DNA of 64,000 nt, from NCBI RefSeq assembly GCF_900129215.1, contig NZ_FQUQ01000001.1:992001-1056000 (forward strand). Reading direction: 5' to 3'. Below the pieces are notes generated by a model that saw only the letters and a list, made by a program, of their open reading frames with translations, ran no database searches and was not told where the DNA came from. The translations under genes and the position numbers were made by a program. Positions 1 through 8,075 of the stretch are shown here, one piece after another; the first letter of the stretch is position 1; each line of letters starts with the position of its first letter. The DNA is from Pedobacter caeni. Its GTDB lineage: Bacteria; Bacteroidota; Bacteroidia; Sphingobacteriales; Sphingobacteriaceae.

Positions 1-83
1 ATTGTTCATGATTTTTCTTTTAGGAATTGTGATGACAAAGGTCAGTAGTCTTAAACTATAAATGAAATAACATGATTTATGGT

Positions 84-107
84 TTACTATAAATATTATT
101 ATAGTAA
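84..107. promoter_or_regulatory. Palindromic operator candidate upstream of the LysR gene
   Basis: Arms TTACTATAA (84-92) and TTATAGTAA (99-107) are perfect reverse complements separated by 6 bases, about 30 bases before the LysR start. Its size and dyad symmetry fit a LysR-type autoregulatory site. Binding by the adjacent regulator is inferred. Confidence 0.5.
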
Positions 108-136
108 GGCTGAGAAAATAGCTGTAATTTTGAATC

Positions 137-1027
137 ATGGTAAATTTAGAATGGTACCGGACCTTTAAGGCAATCTATCATACCGGGACGTTAACAGGCG
201 CAGCGCAGGAGTTGCTGATTTCTCAACCCAATGTGAGTCAGCATTTATCGGCATTGGAAGCCCATATCGGCAAGCAGCTATTTGAACGGAAACCCAGACG
301 TATGGTGCCCACAGATTATGGAAAACTGTTTTATACGCAAATTATTGAGGCCATGGATAAGCTGGAAAGTGTGGAAGCAGAGTTCAGGTATATCCGCTCC
401 TCCAACCTTCCACTCACCTGTATTGGTGCCCCAAAGGAGTTTTTCTATACGCTGTTGAGTCCGGAGATCAGCAAGGCACCGGCAAACTTTGTCTTTGAGT
501 TTGGCCTCACGAAAAACCTGATGGAGAAACTGGGCAAAGGGAAACTCTATTTCGTGATTGCAACACATTGCACAGATGAGAAAGATGTGGTTTATGAACC
601 CATCAGGGAAGAAAACTTTGTCCTCGTTGCCAATTACGATCTGGATACCCGGGATTTCGACCAGTATATCGCAAACGGAGAACTGGATAAAGCAGAAAAA
701 TGGCTTTGTGAACAGGATTGGTATGCCTATAGCAGCGACCTGGCCATTATCCGCAGGTTCTGGCTGGAAAACTTCAAAAAACGACCGGCCATAAAGCCAC
801 GCTTTATCATTCCCGATTTCAATTCTATTCTTAAAGGCATCAGCAAAGGAAAAGGACTCGCCATTGCTTCAGATTACCTCGTTAAAGAACTCCTGGAGAA
901 AAAGGAACTCAAAGAAATCTGGAAAAGCCATAAACCGGCTACCAACACCATTTACCTTTGTTACGATAAAAACAGGGCCACCACCGACCAAATAGAAATG
1001 GTAAGAAAATTGGTGCAAAAACAATAG
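137..1027 (+). CDS. LysR family transcriptional regulator
   Basis: The 296-residue protein has the LysR layout: an N-terminal winged helix-turn-helix (about residues 3-62, with GAAQELLISQPNVSQHL as the helix-turn-helix core) and a C-terminal effector-binding domain of periplasmic-binding-protein type. Length is normal for the family. The ATG follows an AT-rich leader carrying a perfect 9-6-9 palindrome, which suggests autoregulation. The stop codon lies 11 bases before the ATG of a membrane serine hydrolase on the same strand, so the two are probably co-transcribed. The effector cannot be read from the sequence. The usual arrangement, LysR divergent from its target, is not visible because the window begins here. 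Confidence 0.9.
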   Translation: MVNLEWYRTFKAIYHTGTLTGAAQELLISQPNVSQHLSALEAHIGKQLFERKPRRMVPTDYGKLFYTQIIEAMDKLESVEAEFRYIRSSNLPLTCIGAPKEFFYTLLSPEISKAPANFVFEFGLTKNLMEKLGKGKLYFVIATHCTDEKDVVYEPIREENFVLVANYDLDTRDFDQYIANGELDKAEKWLCEQDWYAYSSDLAIIRRFWLENFKKRPAIKPRFIIPDFNSILKGISKGKGLAIASDYLVKELLEKKELKEIWKSHKPATNTIYLCYDKNRATTDQIEMVRKLVQKQ

Positions 1028-1038
1028 ATTTGCAACAC

Positions 1039-2862
1039 ATGACCAGAATTTTTACGCTCAGCCTTCTTTTCAGTTTCATCAGTTTATCTCTTGTTGCACA
1101 GGAAGATGAATTGCCACTTCGCGAAAAAATGATGACAGCCCTGGCGGATGAAAAACTGGCCGGAGCAGCCTGGTCAACAGTGTCGCCTTTCGGGATCATT
1201 ACCGCAGATGCCTATGGCCTCAAATCTTCCCTTACCAAACGCCCCTTAACACCATCAGACCGCATTCAGGTAGGCTCCGTTACCAAAACACTATTGGCTA
1301 CCGGGATTTTCAGACTGGTTACGATCAATAAATTAAGCCTCGATACACCGGTAGAGAAAATACTAACCAATATCAAATTTGAAAACCAATGGGCTTCCAG
1401 TGATCCGGTTACGGTAAGACACTTATTAGACCATACCTCAGGACTGGAAGATTTGCGTTTCTGGCAGCTGTTCAGCGAAAAGGTAAGTGCAAATACCCCT
1501 TTGATCGAAAACTTCAAAAGAGATCCTGCTGTACTCCATATTTATACCAGACCAGGTGCTCAGTTTGCCTATTCCAATATGGGGTACACCCTACTCGGAA
1601 TGGTCATAGAAGCGGTAACAGGGCAACGCTACGAGGATTATCTGGACATGTTTCTTCTGGAACCACTGGGCATGACCCGCAGTACTTTTCATTTTGTGAG
1701 CCAGCAGGGAGCACATGCGGATAAAACCCTCGCTATGGGACATCTGGAAGAAATGAAGGCGCAGCCAACTGTGCCGATGTACCTCAGACCTGCCGGGCAA
1801 TTCACCACCACTGCCAATGACATGGGGATTTTTATCCGCTTCCTGATGAGCGATGGAATCCTGCACCGTTCCCCTTTTATCCGCGAAGATTTACTTCGTT
1901 CAATGGGCAATCCAAAGGAAACAGAAGCCACAAAGCATGGCCTGGAAATCGGTTACAGTGGCGGATTGATGAAAAGAGACGCCCATAAAGTAATAGGTTA
2001 TGCCCATTCAGGAAACACGATCGGCTACCATGCCATGATCTACCTCTTCCCTGAAGAGAAAAAAGGTTTTTTCATTTCCCATAACATGGATAGTGAAACC
2101 GCAAATTATGAGGTGTTCAACAAAATCCTGATCCAGTCGCTCGATATTCCTGAGGGCAAAACGCAGGCAGCAGGCGAAATGCCTAAAGACATTCGCAACT
2201 GGAAAGGCAATTACATCGCTGCAAAAGATAAAATCAAAACTTTCGCTTACCTGGATTTCCTGACCAACTTTGTAACCATTATCCCTCAGGAAAAACAGGT
2301 TCTCTTTTGTCAGTTTCAAAAAGACGATAAAGTGTTAAGCCCTGCAGGTCATCACCTTTTCAAATCTGCCGGCAAAATAAGCCCCTCACATGTCTTTTAT
2401 ACGGATCCTACCGGCAACCAAATGGTGAGTACCGGATTCGGGACCTTTAAAAAGATCAGTTCCTTTTATCTGTGGGGAATGTGGATGAGCTTCATTCTGG
2501 GCGTCCTTGCCCTTCTTTACCTGTTCATCAGCGGGCTGGTAAAATCACTAACGCAAAGAATGGCATTTTTGAAATCGCTCAGGTCAGCTCCTTTTCTTTC
2601 TCTGCTCTGCTTATTAATTCCTGGCTTGTTGTTTTTGAACCAGAATTTCACTGCATTGGGGGATGTTACTCCGGCAAGCATTTCCCTGGCCATAGTTACC
2701 CCTCTTATCCCTGCTGCATTACTGTTGGGTATCTGGGCTTACTTTAAGCATAAAACAAGACGAAATACTGCCATCCTGGAGATCTTTGCACTGATTCTTG
2801 CCTTACAGCTGTTCCTGGTCATGATGTACTGGGGAATGGTTCCTTTCCTGCTCTGGGCTTAA
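1039..2862 (+). CDS. Serine hydrolase (class C beta-lactamase/DD-peptidase family) with C-terminal membrane domain
   Basis: This 607-residue protein starts with a signal peptide (hydrophobic residues 5-20, cleavage near LVAQ). It carries the SxxK nucleophile motif (SVTK, Ser80-Lys83) and the YxN motif (YSN, in AYSNMGY) of the beta-lactamase/penicillin-binding-protein fold. The catalytic domain should be periplasmic. The last ~150 residues contain about four hydrophobic segments, an architecture seen in Bacteroidota serine hydrolases of unknown substrate. I chose the ATG at 1039 over an in-frame TTG at 1030 because it directly precedes the signal peptide. It probably shares a transcript with the LysR gene. 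A true beta-lactamase role is not implied; esterase or peptidase activity is equally possible. Confidence 0.85.
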   Translation: MTRIFTLSLLFSFISLSLVAQEDELPLREKMMTALADEKLAGAAWSTVSPFGIITADAYGLKSSLTKRPLTPSDRIQVGSVTKTLLATGIFRLVTINKLSLDTPVEKILTNIKFENQWASSDPVTVRHLLDHTSGLEDLRFWQLFSEKVSANTPLIENFKRDPAVLHIYTRPGAQFAYSNMGYTLLGMVIEAVTGQRYEDYLDMFLLEPLGMTRSTFHFVSQQGAHADKTLAMGHLEEMKAQPTVPMYLRPAGQFTTTANDMGIFIRFLMSDGILHRSPFIREDLLRSMGNPKETEATKHGLEIGYSGGLMKRDAHKVIGYAHSGNTIGYHAMIYLFPEEKKGFFISHNMDSETANYEVFNKILIQSLDIPEGKTQAAGEMPKDIRNWKGNYIAAKDKIKTFAYLDFLTNFVTIIPQEKQVLFCQFQKDDKVLSPAGHHLFKSAGKISPSHVFYTDPTGNQMVSTGFGTFKKISSFYLWGMWMSFILGVLALLYLFISGLVKSLTQRMAFLKSLRSAPFLSLLCLLIPGLLFLNQNFTALGDVTPASISLAIVTPLIPAALLLGIWAYFKHKTRRNTAILEIFALILALQLFLVMMYWGMVPFLLWA

Positions 2863-2998
2863 GTTTTATTAGGCTTTTTGCAAAGCCGGTAACAGCCTCC
2901 TGATGCTAACCAGAACAGTCCAGAAGAAAAAAATAAAATTATGACAAATACATTTGCAAGAATGTCCTTATCTTTAAGTAATTCATTAGCAAAACGAT

Positions 2999-3151
2999 AT
3001 GAAAACAAGCCACTTAAATTATCCTGATCCAAGGGAGGAAGGGGATGAAAAACAAAGGACGTACGATGATGATGAGTTTGACCAGGATATTGATGAACCC
3101 TGGAGAGAAATGGACGATGATGAGGATAATGAGGACTACTATGACGATTAA
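2999..3151 (+). CDS. Small, highly acidic 50-residue protein
   Basis: An ATG-started frame of 50 codons encodes a protein dominated by Asp and Glu (for example YDDDEFDQDIDEPW and a tail rich in DDDE and DYYDD), with almost no hydrophobic residues. It lies in otherwise empty DNA and is followed 46 bases later by a strong terminator, which supports a real transcript. Similar small acidic proteins are widespread in Sphingobacteriales, but I know no assigned function. The protein is probably cytosolic and partly disordered; acidic DNA mimics or chaperone-binding peptides are possibilities only. Confidence 0.6.
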   Translation: MKTSHLNYPDPREEGDEKQRTYDDDEFDQDIDEPWREMDDDEDNEDYYDD

Positions 3152-3197
3152 CCTCCACCGGCTTTTTTAAGAATTCAAACATCTTACTTAAAAGCTC

Positions 3198-3240
3198 CGT
3201 ATAAATGCCTTTTACAGGAGGCATTTATACGGGCATTTTT
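3198..3240. terminator. Bidirectional rho-independent terminator
   Basis: A perfect 12-bp stem (CGTATAAATGCC at 3198-3209, GGCATTTATACG at 3220-3231) with a 10-base loop is followed by a T-rich run. It separates the convergent acidic-peptide gene and the VOC gene and can serve both. Confidence 0.85.
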
Positions 3241-3241
3241 T

Positions 3242-3673
3242 TTATTTGTCTTTAGTATAGTCATAGTTCACCAACCATTGGATGCCAAAACGGTCTTTCA
3301 GCATTCCAAAGTAAGCGCCCCAGAAAGCTTTCTCCAGTGGCATAATGATTTCTCCGCCAACCGCAAGTGCATTAAAAATCCGATCAGATTCCGCCTCACT
3401 CTCTGTAGTCACAGAGATAGAAAAATTATCGCCCACATTGAGCTTTTGTCCCATTGATTCCAGGGTATCGGTTCCCATCAGAAAGTTACCACTTCCTATA
3501 GGCAAGGAAATGTGCATGATTTTTACTGCATCTTCTGCAGACAGCTCATCGCCACCCGGCGTATCTTTAAAGCGCTGAACCGCCTGAAATTCCCCACCGA
3601 AAACAGATTTATAGAGGTTAAATGCTTCTTCAGTCTTTCCTTCAAAATTTAAATAAGGATTAATAGTTGCCAT
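3242..3673 (-). CDS. VOC (glyoxalase/PhnB-like) family protein
   Basis: The 143-residue protein has the PhnB-like VOC signature: the start ATINPYLNFEGKTEEAFNLYKSVFG, a central metal-site-like strand pair and the C-terminal AYFGMLKDRFGIQW motif. Such proteins form dimeric beta-alpha-beta barrels; most Bacteroidota members are uncharacterised and often annotated glyoxalase or DNA-binding 3-demethylubiquinone methyltransferase-like. The protein is cytosolic with no signal peptide. It is monocistronic, ending against the terminator at 3198-3240. The substrate is unknown. Confidence 0.85.
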   Translation of the reverse strand: MATINPYLNFEGKTEEAFNLYKSVFGGEFQAVQRFKDTPGGDELSAEDAVKIMHISLPIGSGNFLMGTDTLESMGQKLNVGDNFSISVTTESEAESDRIFNALAVGGEIIMPLEKAFWGAYFGMLKDRFGIQWLVNYDYTKDK

Positions 3674-3878
3674 GTTTTGTTCTTTTAGTTTTTAGGTGTT
3701 TATGTATTAACTAAGATATTCAGTTAATTCCATAACTCAAATGTAGTGCTAAACTTAGTTTGCAAACAAGGCCGGACAAGACAATAACAGGGGGCAATCA
3801 AGACAAGCTTATCCCCCATCTCTTTTATCCTTGAAATGTAATTTCCTCAGAAATCCGGTTTAAAATTAGGCCTCCGTT

Positions 3879-3909
3879 TTTAAAGTTGTATTTTTGATGC
3901 AACTTTAAA
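3879..3909. promoter_or_regulatory. Putative NsrR operator overlapping the hmp promoter
   Basis: TTTAAAGTTGTAT (3879-3891) and ATGCAACTTTAAA (3897-3909) form 13-base arms with one mismatch around a 5-base spacer, the layout expected of NsrR sites. The Bacteroidota -7 box TAnnTTTG (TATTTTTG, 3889-3896) lies inside it. It ends 9 bases before the hmp ATG, so occupancy would block transcription. The nsrR gene is the next gene in the operon. Confidence 0.75.
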
Positions 3910-3918
3910 TAACACATT

Positions 3919-5127
3919 ATGCTTACAACATCAGAGATCGGCTTGATTAAAGCCACCGTCCCAATTTTAAGAGAACATGGAGTATTGTTAACCAAACATT
4001 TCTACCAAAGAATGTTTGACCATAACCCCGAACTGAAACATATTTTTAACATGGGGAACCAAAAAAACGGAACCCAGCAAACGGCATTGGCACTCGCAGT
4101 ACTTGCCTATGCCGAAAACATCGAAAACCCATCTGTACTCCTACCCGTTCTTCAAAGAATAGGCGATAAACATACCAGCTTGCAAATCAGTGCAGACCAA
4201 TACGATATTGTAGGCAGACATCTTCTGGCTTCTATCAGTGAAGTACTTGGCGAAGCCGCAACCGAAGAGCTGATCACCGCATGGGCGAAAGCTTACGGAC
4301 AACTGGCCGACATCATGATCAATCTCGAAAAATCAATCTACCTGCAAAAAGCAGCTGTTCCGGGTGCCTGGAGCGGATGGCGTAAATTCGTCATCGACCG
4401 GAAAGTTAAAGAATCAGATGAGATCAGTTCCTTTTACCTGCGCCCTCAAGATGGTCTGGAAGTGGCCTTACATCAACCCGGTCAATACCTGAGCATTAAG
4501 GTGTATATCCCTTCATTAGACCTTTATCAGCCAAGACAATACAGTATTTCCTCTGCCCCAGATCAACATTATTACCGCATTTCGGTAAAGAAAGAAGCCG
4601 GAAATCAGAATAAAGAAGAAGGAACAGTGTCTAACCACCTGCACAATGTACTTCAGGAAGGTGATGTACTGGAAGTCAGCACCCCTGCCGGAGATTTTGT
4701 GCTCAACACCGATCAGAGCTCCCCTCTTGTGTTGCTGAGCGGTGGTGTAGGCCAGACTCCTTTCGTCTCTATCATGGACTTCCTGAGCGCTGCAGATCAG
4801 CAACGCCAGGTGAGATGGGCCCATGCCTGCAGGTCTGAAAACGTACATGCTTTCCGGGATCAGATCAAAGCCTGGGACGAGGAACACGATTGGTTTAAAC
4901 ATATCGTCTTTTACGAAAACGCAGCCCAGGAAGACAAGAACATCCGCTCCGGCAGACTGGATGTTGCCGAAATCACGGAAATGGTCCTGATACCCGAAGC
5001 AGATTATTACCTTTGCGGTCCCAAGCCCTTTATCGAAAAAACAATTCTCGACCTTGCTGCTTTAGGCGTAGATCGAAAAAAGCTGTTCTTTGAAGAGTTT
5101 GGTCCACAGACCATTCATACCAATTAA
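3919..5127 (+). CDS. hmp: Flavohemoglobin, nitric oxide dioxygenase
   Basis: This 402-residue protein has the full flavohemoglobin architecture: a globin domain (about 1-140), an FAD-binding ferredoxin-reductase domain (about 150-260, RQYSISSAPD motif) and an NAD-binding domain (GGVGQTPFVSI, then YLCGPKPF near the C terminus). Globin residues match the family by position: Tyr29, Gln53 and proximal His85. It oxidises NO to nitrate with O2 and NAD(P)H in the cytosol. A palindrome covering the promoter and the downstream nsrR gene indicate NO-induced, self-limiting expression. Length and all key residues are intact. Confidence 0.96.
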   Translation: MLTTSEIGLIKATVPILREHGVLLTKHFYQRMFDHNPELKHIFNMGNQKNGTQQTALALAVLAYAENIENPSVLLPVLQRIGDKHTSLQISADQYDIVGRHLLASISEVLGEAATEELITAWAKAYGQLADIMINLEKSIYLQKAAVPGAWSGWRKFVIDRKVKESDEISSFYLRPQDGLEVALHQPGQYLSIKVYIPSLDLYQPRQYSISSAPDQHYYRISVKKEAGNQNKEEGTVSNHLHNVLQEGDVLEVSTPAGDFVLNTDQSSPLVLLSGGVGQTPFVSIMDFLSAADQQRQVRWAHACRSENVHAFRDQIKAWDEEHDWFKHIVFYENAAQEDKNIRSGRLDVAEITEMVLIPEADYYLCGPKPFIEKTILDLAALGVDRKKLFFEEFGPQTIHTN

Positions 5128-5137
5128 GATCATATCA

Positions 5138-5590
5138 ATGAAACTGAACCAATTTACAGATTACGGACTGAGGATCCTGATGTATATGAGCCGTAAACCG
5201 GAGCACCTGCCGGCAACGACCATTACAGAACTGGCAGACCGGTTCGCGATATCCAGAAATCACCTGGTTAAAGTGGTTCAGTTTCTTTCCAATCAACAAA
5301 TCATAGATGCACAAAGAGGCAGAGGTGGTGGATTACGCCTGTACGCTTCGCCAGAAACTTACCGGATCGGAAAACTGGTTCGCCTACTGGAACAGGACGA
5401 AGACCTGATCAATTGTCAAAATCCGCTCTGTATTCTGGCAGGTGATTGTGGCCTGAAAACCATTCTCAACAGTGCCATGGAAGCCCTTTATCTTCACCTG
5501 GACAATTATACCCTGAACGACATTAGTCAGCCGACAGTGAGCAAAACCTTACAATCTCTCTTTGCAGATCTTCCGGATCAGAAAATATAA
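5138..5590 (+). CDS. nsrR: Rrf2-family nitric-oxide-sensing repressor NsrR
   Basis: From the ATG at 5138 this is a 150-residue Rrf2 protein with a winged helix (TELADRFAISRNHLVKVVQFL as recognition region) and three cysteines, Cys93, Cys98 and Cys104. Their C-x4-C-x5-C spacing is that of the [4Fe-4S] cluster of NsrR. NO damages the cluster and releases DNA. It lies 10 bases after hmp, so repressor and detoxifying enzyme form one operon. An in-frame ATG at 5090 lies inside hmp and is rejected because MKLNQFTDYGLRIL is the usual Rrf2 start. The symbol rests on motif and context. Confidence 0.9.
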   Translation: MKLNQFTDYGLRILMYMSRKPEHLPATTITELADRFAISRNHLVKVVQFLSNQQIIDAQRGRGGGLRLYASPETYRIGKLVRLLEQDEDLINCQNPLCILAGDCGLKTILNSAMEALYLHLDNYTLNDISQPTVSKTLQSLFADLPDQKI

Positions 5591-5607
5591 TGCTATTTTG
5601 CGGCATC

Positions 5608-6108
5608 ATGCTAAATATTTATACCGCAACTTCGAGCGACTATCCCCTAATCCAGAAGATCGCTCATGAAACATGGCCGGACACTTTCGGCGCAATTTTA
5701 TCAAAAGAACAAATCAGCTATATGCTGGAAATGATGTACAGCACTGCTGCGTTAACAGAACAAACCAGCGTCAAAGGACATCAGTTTCTCCTGGTAAAGG
5801 ACGAAACAAAACATTTAGGTTACGCTTCTTTTGAACTCAATTACAAAGGATTATCAAAAACAAAAATCCATAAAATCTATATCCTTCCAGAAGCACAGGG
5901 AAAAGGCGTGGGCAAATTGCTGATGAATACCATTACCGGTATTGCCAAAGAAAACAACAATGACACGCTTTCTTTAAATGTCAACAGAGACAACTCTGCT
6001 TTTGCTTTTTATCAGAATATAGGCTTTGAGAAAGTAGGCGAAGAAAACATCGATATCGGAGATGGCTTCCTGATGGAAGATTTTATTATGGATAAAAAAC
6101 TAGTTTAA
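5608..6108 (+). CDS. GNAT family N-acetyltransferase
   Basis: The ~166-residue protein shows the GNAT fold: an N-terminal beta-alpha segment (MLNIYTATSSDYPLIQKIA), the acetyl-CoA motif A (LPEAQGKGVGKLLM, the Q/R-x-x-G-x-G/A loop) and motif B (NVNRDNSAFAFYQNIGFEKVG). It would acetylate a small molecule or peptide amine; the substrate is unknown. An alternative ATG at 5590 overlaps the nsrR stop (TAATG) and could give translational coupling. Either way it is the third gene of the hmp operon, which is not a standard NO-response partner. Confidence 0.88.
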   Translation: MLNIYTATSSDYPLIQKIAHETWPDTFGAILSKEQISYMLEMMYSTAALTEQTSVKGHQFLLVKDETKHLGYASFELNYKGLSKTKIHKIYILPEAQGKGVGKLLMNTITGIAKENNNDTLSLNVNRDNSAFAFYQNIGFEKVGEENIDIGDGFLMEDFIMDKKLV

Positions 6109-6119
6109 ACCAGATACTG

Positions 6120-8024
6120 TTGGAATATTTCAAAAAGCTCCTTGATTTACTGAAAATTGAGCGCGACGAAGACTTAAGGTCTTACCTGCAATTAACCGAA
6201 TCTTCTTCTGTCGCAGAGCGAAGGGCCAATGGTCTTTCCTGGTACCCTATTGCCATCAGAGGTTCTGAAATGAGCCGTGGGGATTATCTGACGGTGGAAA
6301 TCGAACGCACCACGCATCAGGAACTCTCCCACCAGCTTCGCTTTGGCGCCTCTGCGGTATTGTTCTCTAATCACGATCCAAAAGACCGTGTGGAAGGAAC
6401 CATCACCCATCAAAGTGGCAATAAGCTTAAAATTACGTTAAAGACAGATGAGCTGCCAGACTGGGCACGTGATGGGAAACTGGGGATTGATGTGCTCTTT
6501 GATAACAACAGTTATGATGAGATGCAGGCGGCGATAAAACAAGCCTCGTCTCCTGTCGAAAACAAAGAAACACAACGCCTGATCAACATTCTGACAGGCA
6601 ATAGCAGTCCGACGTTCTCCAAACCCGATTTCCAGTATGCCATTCCGGGCTTAAATGAAGTACAGCAACAGGCAGTAGATAAAATTCTTTCCGCACAGGA
6701 GCTTGCCATTGTCCATGGTCCTCCGGGAACAGGGAAAACCACCACATTGGTGCAGGCCATAAAGGCTTTGATCAAACAAAACCATCAGCAAATTCTGGTG
6801 GTTGCCCCAAGTAATACCGCTGTAGACCTGCTCACCGAGAAACTGGACGAACAGGGTCTAAATGTACTGCGCGTAGGAAATCCGGCAAGGGTATCGGAAA
6901 AATTGCTTTCCCTCACCCTGGATGGCAAAATGACCGAACACCCAATCATGAAACAGGCACGTGCGTTTAAAAAACAAGCCAATGAATTCAAAAACATGGC
7001 CCATAAGTACAAGCGCAATTTCGGCCGTGCAGAAAAAGAACAGCGTAAAGCCCTTTTTGACGAAGCGCATAAAATCATGAAAGAAGTGGGCAATACAGAG
7101 CAGTACATCATTGATGATCTGCTGAGTAAAGCCCAGGTGGTTACCGCAACATTGGTTGGCGCCAATCATTATACGATCAGAGGTCTTAAGTTTCATACAG
7201 TAGTGATTGATGAAGCCGGACAAGCGCTTGAACCCGCCTGCTGGATCCCTATTCTGAAAGCACAAAAAGTGGTATTTGCCGGTGATCATTGTCAGCTTTC
7301 GCCTACCATAAAGTCAAATGAAGCTGCAAAAAGTGGATTAAGCACTACCTTACTTGAAAAGTCTGTTCTTGCTCATCCAGAATCTGTTACGCTTTTGGAA
7401 GAACAATACCGGATGCACGAAACCATTATGGGTTATTCTTCAAAGGTATTTTATGGAAACAAACTAAAAGCAAATGCTTCGGTAGCCAATCATCGTCTGT
7501 TTGCAGATGATGCTCCTCTGGCTTTTGTCGATACTGCGGGTTGCGGATTTGAAGAAAAATCAGAAGGAACGAGTACCACCAATCCGGAAGAAGCTGTATT
7601 TCTGTTTAAGCACCTGACGCAATTGGCAGAACAACTGAGCAGTTTTTATACGGTTGAAGATTTTCCTACCATTGCAGTGATCTCTCCTTATAAGCAGCAG
7701 ATCTTTTTGATGAAAGAATTACTGGCCAACTCCCCTGTTCTTCAAGCTTACGGAGACAAGATCTCTGTGAATACGATTGATAGTTTCCAGGGACAGGAAC
7801 GCGACCTGGTTTATATCAGCATGACCAGGAGCAACAATGAAGGAGTAATTGGCTTCCTTTCTGATACCCGAAGGATGAATGTGGCCATGACCAGGGCAAA
7901 GAAAAAACTGGTGGTGATTGGCGATAGTGCCACGCTTTCCAGATTGCCTTTTTACTCTGCTTTTATCAGTTATGCAGAAGAAAATAATGCTTACCAAAGC
8001 GCATGGGAGTTTGCAGATTTATAG
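6120..8024 (+). CDS. UPF1/IGHMBP2-like superfamily 1 DNA/RNA helicase
   Basis: This 634-residue SF1B helicase has motif I GPPGTGKTTT, motif II VIDEAGQALEP, motif III GDHCQLSPT, motif IV LEEQYRMHETI, motif V NTIDSFQGQERD and motif VI RRMNVAMTRAKK. An N-terminal ~150 residues form the typical beta-barrel/stalk of the Upf1-like group. It should unwind nucleic acid 5' to 3' with ATP; bacterial roles are unclear, with repair or RNA processing proposed. The start is a TTG at 6120: the frame is closed by a stop just upstream, and MEYFKKLLDLL is a plausible family start. The gap to the GNAT gene is 11 bases, so co-transcription is likely. Confidence 0.93.
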   Translation: MEYFKKLLDLLKIERDEDLRSYLQLTESSSVAERRANGLSWYPIAIRGSEMSRGDYLTVEIERTTHQELSHQLRFGASAVLFSNHDPKDRVEGTITHQSGNKLKITLKTDELPDWARDGKLGIDVLFDNNSYDEMQAAIKQASSPVENKETQRLINILTGNSSPTFSKPDFQYAIPGLNEVQQQAVDKILSAQELAIVHGPPGTGKTTTLVQAIKALIKQNHQQILVVAPSNTAVDLLTEKLDEQGLNVLRVGNPARVSEKLLSLTLDGKMTEHPIMKQARAFKKQANEFKNMAHKYKRNFGRAEKEQRKALFDEAHKIMKEVGNTEQYIIDDLLSKAQVVTATLVGANHYTIRGLKFHTVVIDEAGQALEPACWIPILKAQKVVFAGDHCQLSPTIKSNEAAKSGLSTTLLEKSVLAHPESVTLLEEQYRMHETIMGYSSKVFYGNKLKANASVANHRLFADDAPLAFVDTAGCGFEEKSEGTSTTNPEEAVFLFKHLTQLAEQLSSFYTVEDFPTIAVISPYKQQIFLMKELLANSPVLQAYGDKISVNTIDSFQGQERDLVYISMTRSNNEGVIGFLSDTRRMNVAMTRAKKKLVVIGDSATLSRLPFYSAFISYAEENNAYQSAWEFADL

Positions 8025-8040
8025 TCTGCAAACTTCTTTT
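8009..8040 (+). terminator. Terminator overlapping the helicase stop codon
   Basis: The arms GTTTGCAGA (8009-8017) and TCTGCAAAC (8025-8033) form a perfect 9-bp stem followed by TTCTTTTT. The helicase stop codon lies in the loop. It would close the hmp-to-helicase transcript. Confidence 0.7.
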
Positions 8041-8075
8041 TAATGCCTGCGTGACAAATAGATACTAGTAATTAT

